From assembly GCA_910587745.1 (NCBI GenBank), contig CAJUNE010000010.1, positions 1 through 43,500 on the forward strand: a stretch of 43,500 nt of DNA. Reading direction: 5' to 3'. Within the stretch, counting starts at the first letter, position 1, and every line of letters starts with the position of its first letter. The DNA is from an uncultured Bacilli bacterium (GTDB lineage Bacteria; Bacillota_I; Bacilli_A; RF39; UBA660). Positions 1 to 8,094 of this stretch are shown here, in pieces. Position numbers and translations under genes: made by a program. A model generated the notes under the pieces. The model was not told where the DNA came from. It saw nothing but the letters and a program-made list of their open reading frames with translations, and did no database searches.

Positions 1-116
1 TTCTAATACAACTTTAAATATTTTTCATTACGTTCGACATAACTTGTCAAAACTTATTTTATATCCAATCGTATTATATTTTTTTATTGTATATTTCTAG
101 TATATAATATTATTGA
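1..116 (-). repeat. Upstream block shared with the variable surface-protein gene (copy 1)
   Basis: This stretch closely matches the region upstream of the surface-protein gene at 33660-34949. Positions 33-57 differ at one base from 35007-35031 and contain an interrupted palindrome, GACA then TTGTC. Positions 85-98 and 99-116 match 35056-35069 and 35081-35098. Orientation is the same in both copies, so by analogy a leftward paralogous gene should begin just left of base 1. I infer a shared promoter or operator region. A chance match is unlikely despite the AT richness, because the GC-containing core is the best conserved part. Confidence 0.75.
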
Positions 117-162
117 TAAAAACTCAATACAATATTAATATTTTGTGATTATTTTTAACAAA

Positions 163-187
163 GAAAAACTAGATTAATAAAATCTAG
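163..187 (-). terminator. Intrinsic terminator of gpr
   Basis: On the minus strand CTAGATT, loop TTATT, AATCTAG forms a 7-bp stem followed by TTTTTC. The hairpin overlaps the gpr stop codon. Confidence 0.75.
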
Positions 188-912
188 AAAAACAAATCAT
201 TTAAAGCATCGCTAATAATTTTACTAGTTAAATCTATAACTTCATGAACATTAGGAGTTGTATATAAATTTTTATTTCGATCTAATACAAGAGGAACTCC
301 AATAGCTATAACTGGAATATTAAAAGTATTTTTATCTATTTTTTTATTTTCTTTTATAGCACTTCCTGGAATAATTCCTGTATTATTAACTTCAATACAA
401 TTATTTAAATAAGAATCATTATCTGTGGCTAGTGTATCTATCATAATAATAACTGTTGGATTAAGCTTTTTAACAACCATTTCAATTAAACTAAAAGAAC
501 TAATCCCTGTTTTTTCTGTAACTTCTGGATTAAATATCGCCACTTTAGGAATATTTAAAAAATCATTAAAGTGATTAGTAGCCATTACTTTATTAGTAGT
601 ATGTATACCAAGACTATCACACAAAACACTTGAATTACCGAGGCCAATAATTAAAGGTCTAGCAGGCTTACTATCTTTAAAAAGAAAATTTAATATTCTC
701 ATTAATTCTTTTTTTATATATTTTTCTTTTGTATGAAGCGTTACATAATCAAAATTAACCGAAAAATAATCCCCCTTTATTCTTTTTAGTGTCTTTTCAT
801 TTTTCTCATTAACTTCAAAATGAAAAGTTTCAATTCCATTTTTAGTTTTATTATTTATTTTTTTTAAATCTTCATTAAAAGATTTAGAAACATCCATAAA
901 TACCTTTTTCAT
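184..912 (-). CDS. gpr: GPR family germination (spore) protease
   Basis: Peptidase family A25; in spore formers it degrades small acid-soluble proteins in the spore core at germination. The recognisable core runs from about residue 85 to 215: PLIIGLGN, the EVTEKTGISSF stretch, MIDTLAT (equivalent to the Asp-containing IDALAS of Bacillus GPR), NNTGIIPGSAI and NIPVIAIGVPLVLD. At 242 residues it is much shorter than the roughly 370 of Bacillus enzymes, with a reduced N-terminal part, so zymogen processing may differ. It is divergent from rpsT, the same neighbourhood as in Bacillus subtilis, which supports the call. The ATG has an AAGGTGG ribosome site. A near-perfect forespore-type promoter lies upstream at 928-957. 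YyaC (DUF1256), a related fold, was considered, but the NTGIIPGS and GVPLVLD blocks fit GPR better. Confidence 0.88.
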   Translation of the reverse strand: MKKVFMDVSKSFNEDLKKINNKTKNGIETFHFEVNEKNEKTLKRIKGDYFSVNFDYVTLHTKEKYIKKELMRILNFLFKDSKPARPLIIGLGNSSVLCDSLGIHTTNKVMATNHFNDFLNIPKVAIFNPEVTEKTGISSFSLIEMVVKKLNPTVIIMIDTLATDNDSYLNNCIEVNNTGIIPGSAIKENKKIDKNTFNIPVIAIGVPLVLDRNKNLYTTPNVHEVIDLTSKIISDALNDLFF

Positions 913-927
913 ACTACCACCTTTTAT

Positions 928-957
928 TAGTATGAAAAAAACAAAATATAAAATACA
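928..957 (-). promoter_or_regulatory. Putative forespore (sigma-G/F-like) promoter of gpr
   Basis: On the minus strand the -10 is CATACTA (928-934), the classical sigma-G/sigma-F -10 sequence. The -35 is TGTATT (952-957), close to the GHATR core, with a 17-base spacer. This fits the known forespore control of gpr. Confidence 0.6.
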
Positions 958-1035
958 AAAAAATAATAATTATCATATTTTTTTCATAAAAATCAATAAT
1001 TAAGCATAAAATCTGTTAATATAAGACAAAAAAGC

Positions 1036-1064
1036 TTGATTTACCAGTATTTATTTGGTAAAAT
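1036..1064 (+). promoter_or_regulatory. Sigma-A promoter of rpsT
   Basis: TTGATT (1036-1041), 17-base spacer, TAAAAT (1059-1064), about 30 bases before the rpsT start codon. Confidence 0.65.
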
Positions 1065-1094
1065 TGATACTGATATGTGGAAGGAGTGTTCCGA

Positions 1095-1358
1095 TTGGCT
1101 AATATTAAAAGTTCTAAAAAAGCAATTAAAGTAATAGCTAAAAAAACTGAAAATAATCATGAACTAAAAGCTCGTGTAAAAAATTTAATTAAAGAAACTG
1201 AAAAAGCTATTGCTGCTAATGACAAAGAAAAAGCTAATACTTTATTTAAAGATGTTCAAAAATATTTAGACCAAGCTGTAAGTAAAGGTTTAGTTAAATC
1301 AAATACATCTGATAGACAAAAGTCAAGATTATCAAATAAAGTTAAAAATATGAAGTAA
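1095..1358 (+). CDS. rpsT: 30S ribosomal protein S20
   Basis: Primary 16S rRNA-binding protein of the small subunit. It begins with the family hallmark ANIKSSKKAIK and is a Lys/Arg/Ala-rich helical protein of 87 residues, normal for S20. The start chosen is TTG at 1095, eight bases after an AAGGAG ribosome site at 1081-1086. An in-frame ATG at 1077 would add six residues absent from the family and would place the ribosome site inside the gene. The TTG start is notable because rare start codons on rpsT are linked to its autoregulation in other bacteria. Divergent from gpr. Confidence 0.95.
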   Translation: MANIKSSKKAIKVIAKKTENNHELKARVKNLIKETEKAIAANDKEKANTLFKDVQKYLDQAVSKGLVKSNTSDRQKSRLSNKVKNMK

Positions 1359-1412
1359 CATTTTATTGTGAACTTCTTTTTTTTTTGATATACTTTACTA
1401 GAGGTGTATACT

Positions 1413-2384
1413 ATGAAAAGAATAATAACCCCTATTATATGTTTTACAGCCATACTAGTTACTCTTTTAAACATAGATACTATCACAAATAAAATTGTTT
1501 TAGTATTAAACCCTACATATAAAAGTAGTAATAATCTAAATGGTATATCTTACAAAAATGGAGACTTTGAATTTGTATCTAATACTAAAAACTTTACCCC
1601 CTATGGTAAACAAGATATATTAAATATATTTTATACTATATTAAACAATGGTAATGAAACTGGTACATTCTATTGTCCTAAAGAATATAAAAATTGTATA
1701 GATGATGTTAAAAATATAAGTAAAGATCAAGACTTACTTACCCATTTAAATAATTTTTTACATCCTTATAAATCATTTGAAAAAATAAAATCAGATATTT
1801 ATGATACTGGGGAAATTCAAATAAAAATAGATTATATTTATAGTAAAGAAGAAATAAACTATTTAAATACTGAAATAGATAAATTAATAAAAGAACTTAT
1901 CACTAACAGTAAAGAAAATAAAAAAGAAGATGATAAAGAAAAAACTAATGAAGACTATGATAAAATAAAAATAATCCACGATTATATAATAAGCAAAACC
2001 AAATATGATGTTGATAATAATAAAGAAATACAAAGTTATAATGCCTATGGTGCTCTAAAAAATCATTTAGCTACTTGCAATGGTTATACAGATTTAATGG
2101 CTATATTTTTAAGTAAAATGGGTTATGAAAATTTTAAAATAGCTACTACTAATGAAACAACTGGACATGTTTGGAATGTAGTTAAAATAAATGAAGAATG
2201 GTTACATCTAGATTTAACTTGGGATGATCCAGTTAGCAGTGATGGTAAAGATTATTTATATCATAAATATTTTTTAATTAATACAGAAGGATTAAAAAAA
2301 GCTGACGAAAACATTACTAGCAAAGAACATGAATTTAATCTTGCTATATATAATGAATTAGCTACTAAGAAAAGTGAAGAATAA
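1413..2384 (+). CDS. Membrane-anchored transglutaminase-like cysteine protein
   Basis: An N-terminal hydrophobic segment (residues 5-22) acts as signal or anchor. It is followed by about 150 residues of low-complexity extracellular sequence and then a transglutaminase-like domain at about 183-290. The papain-fold triad is visible: Cys222 in HLATCNGYTDL, His252 in TGHVWNVV and Asp267 in HLDLTWDDP. Such secreted proteins in Bacillota are presumed to act on peptide bonds or amide groups in the envelope, and the substrate here is unknown. ATG at 1413 is preferred because GAGGTG lies six bases upstream; an in-frame GTG at 1404 overlaps that site. Convergent with the DUF2207 gene, sharing a bidirectional terminator. 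Confidence 0.8.
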   Translation: MKRIITPIICFTAILVTLLNIDTITNKIVLVLNPTYKSSNNLNGISYKNGDFEFVSNTKNFTPYGKQDILNIFYTILNNGNETGTFYCPKEYKNCIDDVKNISKDQDLLTHLNNFLHPYKSFEKIKSDIYDTGEIQIKIDYIYSKEEINYLNTEIDKLIKELITNSKENKKEDDKEKTNEDYDKIKIIHDYIISKTKYDVDNNKEIQSYNAYGALKNHLATCNGYTDLMAIFLSKMGYENFKIATTNETTGHVWNVVKINEEWLHLDLTWDDPVSSDGKDYLYHKYFLINTEGLKKADENITSKEHEFNLAIYNELATKKSEE

Positions 2385-2402
2385 TTAATATATTAAAAAA
2401 AG

Positions 2403-2429
2403 AAAAAGTGATGTTTTATCACTTTTTTT
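2403..2429. terminator. Bidirectional intrinsic terminator between convergent genes
   Basis: AAAAAGTGAT, loop GTTTT, then ATCACTTTTTTT. A-rich on the left and T-rich on the right, so it can end transcripts from both sides. Confidence 0.8.
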
Positions 2430-4338
2430 AAAATCCACGACCTCCGCCGCCTCCGCCGCCGAAGCCTCCACCACTAGAGAAACCTCCTCCAAAGCCACTG
2501 CCACTTGAGGAACTAGAATGAGTATTAGCATAATTCGCAGATTGTCTACTATAAGCGCTATTTACAGCATTATTAATACTTGAATTAATTGTATTTCCTA
2601 AGTTTATATAAACATAAGATGGATAATAATCATAGCCTAACGTATCTATATTCATTTCACTAATTCTTACATTCATATTTTTCTGAACCTTATCTGCTAA
2701 ACCAAAAATAGTTGCATAAACTAAATATCTTTCCCACAATACTATTTCTGGTAATTCTTTTAATTCAAAACTACCAAAATCATTTAAAAAGTTTTTAAAA
2801 GCTTTCCACTTATCATAATGTTCTGATCCACGCAAAGTTTTTTTATCTATTAAGATTGTATATATAAAGAAGAAAATAGCAAAGAATAATAATAAATATG
2901 TTGGAATAAAATCAACACCTCTACTAATTCCCAAAACAAATACTATAATTGTTAAAAGTAATATTATTAAACCATATATAATTGGTACATTACTTCTTTC
3001 ATAAAACTTTTCATTTCTTCCAATTTCAATAACTTTATTTTTCCACTTTGTATAACTATTAATAAAAGTTGTACATGTTTTAGTACCATTTGCATATTTT
3101 TTTAAATCAAGAGTTGAAAAACATTTTTTTCCATCACTGTTTACTCTATTTTTACCTACTCTATCAAACAAGAAATCAACTAAAATATTTTCACCTTCAT
3201 CAAGATTATCTTTATTTTCTAAAGTAAATTCATAATCTTTATTTTTGCTATCATTAGGAATTTCATTAACAGATAAATTCTTTTTATAAATTAAATTCAT
3301 AATTGAAGCACTCATTGCATTTGGAGTTATTTGTTTTTTCATTAAATAATCAATAACTTCAACATTATAATCATCAATAAATTCACGATTATATTTAGAA
3401 TAATAACCTGATTTAGGACTCTTACCATATTTATAATAAATATAAATTCCGAGTACTAAAATAGCCATATATACCATAACAGTTCCATAAATAACAATAT
3501 TACGTATTAAAAGAAGTTCTTTTCTCAAATTATTAGCAACATTTGCTCTATCAGTTTCTACTTTAATAATTTCATCTAATGCTAGAGCATTACTTTTCTT
3601 AAATATTAAATTTTCAAGAACTAAAGATTTATCAAAAGTCATTCTAATATCAACAGCCTCACCTGTAAAAACTTTATTAATATTAGCTTTAACTCCACTT
3701 TTGTTTATAAAGTCTACTTTCCCACTTAAATTACCATGAGCCCAAATTCTAAAATTATTTGAATTATCAGTATTAGGTAAATATACTTCTATATTAATAT
3801 TATTTATTGTATCTTCAAAACCTTCAGGAATAAAAGTCCAATATAACTCTGCAACATCTAAATGTAAAACAACAGCATCTTTAATTATATATTTAAGATA
3901 AAAAGCAACTTTATTATTATCAGAATGATAATACATACGATATCGATATCCTTTAGATAAAGAAGACTTAACATATAAGCTTTTTGAACCATTAGTTGCA
4001 TAAGAAGACATATTAAAATTGTCAAAATCCTTATCATTAAAAGTATCCATAGAAACACTATCTACATATTTAGCTTTTATTTCTACATCAGTTATATCAC
4101 TAGCATTATAAAGTCTATTATTAGCAAAATCCCCACCACTTAAATTACTATTAGCATAAAGTATGTCACGTTCATATCCATTAAAATCTCCATCTAAAAC
4201 AATAAGTTCATTAACTTCTAAATCACCATTTTGTAAAATATTTGCTTTCACATAAAAATCTGTAATATCATAATCTGCTGCATTAACTACAAAGGGAAAT
4301 ACTAAAAAAAGAAATAAACCTAAAACAAATTTTCTCAA
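2428..4338 (-). CDS. DUF2207 family membrane protein with Gly-rich tail
   Basis: A signal peptide (about residues 1-20) precedes an extracellular beta-rich DUF2207 region carrying the typical DITDFYVKANILQNGDLEV opening. Transmembrane segments follow near 275-298 and 450-495, with a cytoplasmic region between them. The tail is a Ser then Gly/Phe repeat (GSGFGGGFSSGGG and so on), common in DUF2207 (YciQ-like) proteins. The function is not established; the family habitually sits beside LemA, as here, and a joint envelope role is likely. The start is TTG with GGAGGAGTG upstream; I see no better ATG. A terminator-like hairpin separates it from lemA. Confidence 0.82.
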   Translation of the reverse strand: MRKFVLGLFLFLVFPFVVNAADYDITDFYVKANILQNGDLEVNELIVLDGDFNGYERDILYANSNLSGGDFANNRLYNASDITDVEIKAKYVDSVSMDTFNDKDFDNFNMSSYATNGSKSLYVKSSLSKGYRYRMYYHSDNNKVAFYLKYIIKDAVVLHLDVAELYWTFIPEGFEDTINNINIEVYLPNTDNSNNFRIWAHGNLSGKVDFINKSGVKANINKVFTGEAVDIRMTFDKSLVLENLIFKKSNALALDEIIKVETDRANVANNLRKELLLIRNIVIYGTVMVYMAILVLGIYIYYKYGKSPKSGYYSKYNREFIDDYNVEVIDYLMKKQITPNAMSASIMNLIYKKNLSVNEIPNDSKNKDYEFTLENKDNLDEGENILVDFLFDRVGKNRVNSDGKKCFSTLDLKKYANGTKTCTTFINSYTKWKNKVIEIGRNEKFYERSNVPIIYGLIILLLTIIVFVLGISRGVDFIPTYLLLFFAIFFFIYTILIDKKTLRGSEHYDKWKAFKNFLNDFGSFELKELPEIVLWERYLVYATIFGLADKVQKNMNVRISEMNIDTLGYDYYPSYVYINLGNTINSSINNAVNSAYSRQSANYANTHSSSSSGSGFGGGFSSGGGFGGGGGGGRGF

Positions 4339-4355
4339 AAAGTACCCACTCCTCC

Positions 4356-4382
4356 AAAAAAAGACTTAACAACGTAAGTCTT
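4356..4382 (-). terminator. Intercistronic terminator-like hairpin between lemA and the DUF2207 gene
   Basis: On the minus strand AAGACTTA, loop CGTTGT, TAAGTCTT plus seven T in all. It starts at the lemA stop and ends just before the GGAGGAG site of the next gene, so it looks like a partial terminator lowering downstream expression. Confidence 0.7.
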
Positions 4383-4935
4383 AAAATTTAACTTGAACAT
4401 TTTCTCTTTCAGTTTCTTGAGCTTCAAAGAAAGTTTCTTTTTTAAAATGAAACATATTTGCAATAATATTAGATGGAACCATCTCAACTTTATTATTATA
4501 TTGCATTACAATATCATTATAAAATTGTCTAGACATTGCGATTTTATTTTCAGTTTCTTTAAGTTGATTTTGTAAATCATTAAAATTAGTATTAGCTTTT
4601 AAATCAGGATAACTTTCTGATAAAGCAAATAATTTACTAACTGCTTTAGTTAACTCTCCATCAGCTTTCATTTGATCTTCTGGAAGTGTAGCAGACATAT
4701 AAGTATTACGTGCCTTTATAACATTTTCTAAAGTTTCAGATTCATGTTTAGTATATCCTTTAACAGTTTCTACTAAATTAGGAATTAAATCAAATCTTCT
4801 TTTTAATTGAACATCAATTTGACTCCAAGCATCTTTTACTCTATTTCTTAGAGTTATTAATGAATTATAAGTTGCAATTACCCATAAAACTAATATAACT
4901 ACTATTACTAAAATAACTATTAACCATACTGGCAT
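4381..4935 (-). CDS. lemA: LemA family protein
   Basis: One N-terminal transmembrane helix (about residues 4-22) is followed by the LemA alpha-helical domain: YNSLITLRNRVKDAWSQIDV, then RRFDLIPNLVETVKGY and a C-terminal helix pair ending FKKETFFEAQE. Length (184) and layout are normal for the family. The molecular role is unknown; LemA proteins are envelope-associated and often paired with DUF2207 or TPM-domain proteins. ATG with GAGGAGGAA upstream. First gene of a pair with the DUF2207 gene, but the hairpin between them should make lemA the better expressed. Confidence 0.93.
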   Translation of the reverse strand: MPVWLIVILVIVVILVLWVIATYNSLITLRNRVKDAWSQIDVQLKRRFDLIPNLVETVKGYTKHESETLENVIKARNTYMSATLPEDQMKADGELTKAVSKLFALSESYPDLKANTNFNDLQNQLKETENKIAMSRQFYNDIVMQYNNKVEMVPSNIIANMFHFKKETFFEAQETERENVQVKF

Positions 4936-5007
4936 ATATATTCCTCCTCTTAAAATTATTCTATCATAAAATATGCTAAAAAAGTAGTATTTAGTATAAT
5001 ATTTACT

Positions 5008-8000
5008 TTATTTTACAAAACTTATATCTATCTCTTTTAATTTTTCATCTAATATAGAATATAGATATAATTTAATCTCTTTATTGCTATTACTACTTAC
5101 ATAATCATAATAAACTTTTAATTGTTTAATATAAGCATCATCTTCTATATTTTTAAGTTTATAATCAATAATAATTATTTTATTATCATACTCGAGCATT
5201 AAATCTATTATTCCATGATATTCACTTACATCTTTAGTAAAATAAAACTCTAATTCTTGATAAATAACTGCCTTATTAAAATCAAATTTAGCTTTTAAAG
5301 CATTAATATATTTATTATCATTATCTTCTTTAAAATTAATTAATTCTAACTCTTCATGAATTTTCGTACCATATTCTAAAGTTTTAGCATCACTTTTATT
5401 TAAAACTTCTAATATCTTTTTAGAAGCATGTTTTTTATCTTCTAATTCTACTTCAATATTTATTGGTTTAAATTCTATTTTCTTTTTTTCCTCTTTTTCT
5501 TCATTAAAAATAACTCGATTATTACTAAACTCATAATCTTTAGTTAAATCCAAACTATCCAAAGAAATAGGTTTAATATATTTATTTAAATTAATTGCAA
5601 TAGAAGAAATAAAATCATAAAAAGAACGATATTTACTAGCAACTATATCATTTACAACTATATTTTGTTTTAATGGCTTTTTAAATTCTGGTATTACCAT
5701 TATCATTTTTTCTTTAGCTCTCGTTAAAGCTACATAAAAAAGTCTTATTTTCTCTGATATTTCTTCTGTTTCATAATTATTCTTTATTAAAGTTTTGATA
5801 AAAGTGGTACCAATACCATCTTTAAAATAAGGTGTTAAAATTCCATATTTATTATCATACAAAAATTTTTCTTTTATTTCTCCTAAATTAAAATTCTTTT
5901 TAAAACCTGCAAAATAACAAATAGGAAATTCTAAACCTTTAGACTTATGAATATTCATTATTTTTACTGAATTACTACTATTCTTGTCTTGTTTCTGACG
6001 AATCTCTTTTCTATTATCTACCATTTTTTCCAAGTATTCTTTAAAATCTATTATTGAAAATCCTAAATCTTCAGCCATATTAGCTAAGTCTATTAAATAA
6101 TGAAGACGTTTAATACTATTTGAAATATTCCCAACCTTAATTAAACATTCATAAAACTTAAAACTCTCTATTATTTCTTCTAATAATAAACCTGCTGTTT
6201 TATTATCTAAATCTCTAGCAAGTTTATCACACTTTTTATAAATAATAGAATCATAAAAAGTATTTTTATCTATATAATTTAATATTTCTGCATCAGATAA
6301 ATCCCCAATAAAACTTCTAGCTATACTAGTAAAATAATAACGCATTTTAGTATCAAACTCTTTATTTCTTATTGCTAATATCAAACTAACAATATTTTTA
6401 ATAACTAAAATATCATTTTCATTTACTAAATTACTATCTTTATAAACATCCATAGGAATACCAAAATATTCAAATATCTTTTTATAAGTTGGCATATCCG
6501 TGCCTCTATCTAAAATAATACAAAAATCACTAAACAAAATATCTCTTTTTTGTCCTAAATCAAAATCATAAACTTGATATTTATTTTGAATTTTATTTTT
6601 TATATCTTTAACTATTGTAAAAGCTTCAACCTCTACATTATTAAAATCAGAATCTTTATTATCATATTTAAGTATTTCCAAATCATTAGAATAATTAGTC
6701 TTACCTTCATTAATATAAGCTAGATTACCATAAACCATTTCATGATTATTTTTATAATCTACCCCACCATATCTTTCTGTCATAATTAAACTAAATATTT
6801 CATTAATATTACTAAGAACTTCTTCTCTTGACCTAAAGTTTTTAAGTAAATCTATTTTTTCCCCATTTATATGTTTAGCATAATTATCATATTTATTTTT
6901 AAAAATATTAGGATTAGCATTTCTAAATCTATAAATAGATTGTTTAATATCTCCCACCATATAAACATTATTATTTTCTATTTTTGAAATAAAGGCTTCT
7001 TGTAAATCATTAGTATCTTGGTACTCGTCAATCATTATTTCATTATAAGTATGTTTTATTTCTTCTCTAATAATCTCGTTATCACTAACTATTTTTATAG
7101 CCATTTTAGCTATATCACTAAATTCAAAAGCTTCTTTTTCATATTTAAAACTATTTAATCTTTTATCAAGTTCCAAAATAATTTCAATAATTATACTAAC
7201 ATAATCTTTAGTTAATATAATTTGATTTTTTAATTCTTCTTCACTATCTACAGTAAGACTTTGAATATTTGTAACTAAAGTTTTGATACTTTCTTTTAAA
7301 TCTAAAGCCTCTTCTGGAATACCTCTAAATTGTACTCTTGGTAGATCTTTTATTTTATATAAATCATTATAATTATTTGGTTTAAAAAAAGAAGAATAAG
7401 CATCACTTACTTTAACGTATAATTTTTCTTCTAAATATTCCCCGATTTCATAAATATTATTTTCTAGTTCTTCACACAAATTTTTTAAATATGAAAAATA
7501 CTCTTTAAATAACTTATCTAAATTAATTTCATTATAAAAATCTTCCATATAAGAATTTAAGAAATCATTTTTATCATATTTCAAATCCAATGCTTTATTT
7601 ATATTTAGAATAGCATCTTTAATTTGCTCATCATCACGAACTGTAAAATCACCAATTAACTTTAAAAATCTAGTATCTTTTTTAGCATAATATTCACTCA
7701 TTATTTCATCTAATATTCTTAACTTTTCTAAATCTAATATTGAAGAATCAATAATTGAAATATTCTTACCTATTCCTAGAAGATAATGATATTTTTTTAC
7801 TATTCCAAGGGCATAAGCATCAAAAGTTGTAATATTAGCCACATCAATATATTCTAATTGCTCTGTTAAATTAGCTTTTTTAATTTTCTTTCTTATTCTA
7901 TTTTTCATTTCTCCTGCAGCTTCATTAGTAAATGTTAGAATTAAAATATTTCTTATATCAACCCCACTTTTAAGCTTTCGAAGAACTCTTTCAGAAAGTA

Positions 8001-8094
8001 CTGCTGTTTTACCTGAACCAGCTCCCGCTGAAACTATAATATTTGTTCCTTCTTTGTTAATCGCTTCCGTCTGTTCCGCTGTAAAATTCATCAT
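5008..8094 (-). CDS. addA: AddA, helicase-nuclease subunit of the recombination-repair complex
   Basis: UvrD-like superfamily 1A helicase with a C-terminal RecB-type nuclease; with AddB it resects double-strand breaks for RecA. Visible motifs: Walker A SAGAGSGKT near residue 25, Walker B IDEYQDTN, motif V-like NIHKSKGLEFPI, motif VI YVALTRAKEKM, and nuclease residues HGIIDLM and IIIDYK near the C terminus. About 1029 residues, shorter than Bacillus AddA (about 1230). AGGAGGTGA precedes two adjacent ATGs (8094 and 8091) and either could start translation. The start lies inside addB, with an overlap of about 38 bases, so the two genes are translationally coupled. Confidence 0.95.
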   Translation of the reverse strand: MMNFTAEQTEAINKEGTNIIVSAGAGSGKTAVLSERVLRKLKSGVDIRNILILTFTNEAAGEMKNRIRKKIKKANLTEQLEYIDVANITTFDAYALGIVKKYHYLLGIGKNISIIDSSILDLEKLRILDEIMSEYYAKKDTRFLKLIGDFTVRDDEQIKDAILNINKALDLKYDKNDFLNSYMEDFYNEINLDKLFKEYFSYLKNLCEELENNIYEIGEYLEEKLYVKVSDAYSSFFKPNNYNDLYKIKDLPRVQFRGIPEEALDLKESIKTLVTNIQSLTVDSEEELKNQIILTKDYVSIIIEIILELDKRLNSFKYEKEAFEFSDIAKMAIKIVSDNEIIREEIKHTYNEIMIDEYQDTNDLQEAFISKIENNNVYMVGDIKQSIYRFRNANPNIFKNKYDNYAKHINGEKIDLLKNFRSREEVLSNINEIFSLIMTERYGGVDYKNNHEMVYGNLAYINEGKTNYSNDLEILKYDNKDSDFNNVEVEAFTIVKDIKNKIQNKYQVYDFDLGQKRDILFSDFCIILDRGTDMPTYKKIFEYFGIPMDVYKDSNLVNENDILVIKNIVSLILAIRNKEFDTKMRYYFTSIARSFIGDLSDAEILNYIDKNTFYDSIIYKKCDKLARDLDNKTAGLLLEEIIESFKFYECLIKVGNISNSIKRLHYLIDLANMAEDLGFSIIDFKEYLEKMVDNRKEIRQKQDKNSSNSVKIMNIHKSKGLEFPICYFAGFKKNFNLGEIKEKFLYDNKYGILTPYFKDGIGTTFIKTLIKNNYETEEISEKIRLFYVALTRAKEKMIMVIPEFKKPLKQNIVVNDIVASKYRSFYDFISSIAINLNKYIKPISLDSLDLTKDYEFSNNRVIFNEEKEEKKKIEFKPINIEVELEDKKHASKKILEVLNKSDAKTLEYGTKIHEELELINFKEDNDNKYINALKAKFDFNKAVIYQELEFYFTKDVSEYHGIIDLMLEYDNKIIIIDYKLKNIEDDAYIKQLKVYYDYVSSNSNKEIKLYLYSILDEKLKEIDISFVK

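Noticed and set aside
184..912. YyaC-type protein instead of GPR
   Set aside because: The NTGIIPGS and IPVIAIGVPLVLD blocks and the rpsT neighbour fit GPR better.
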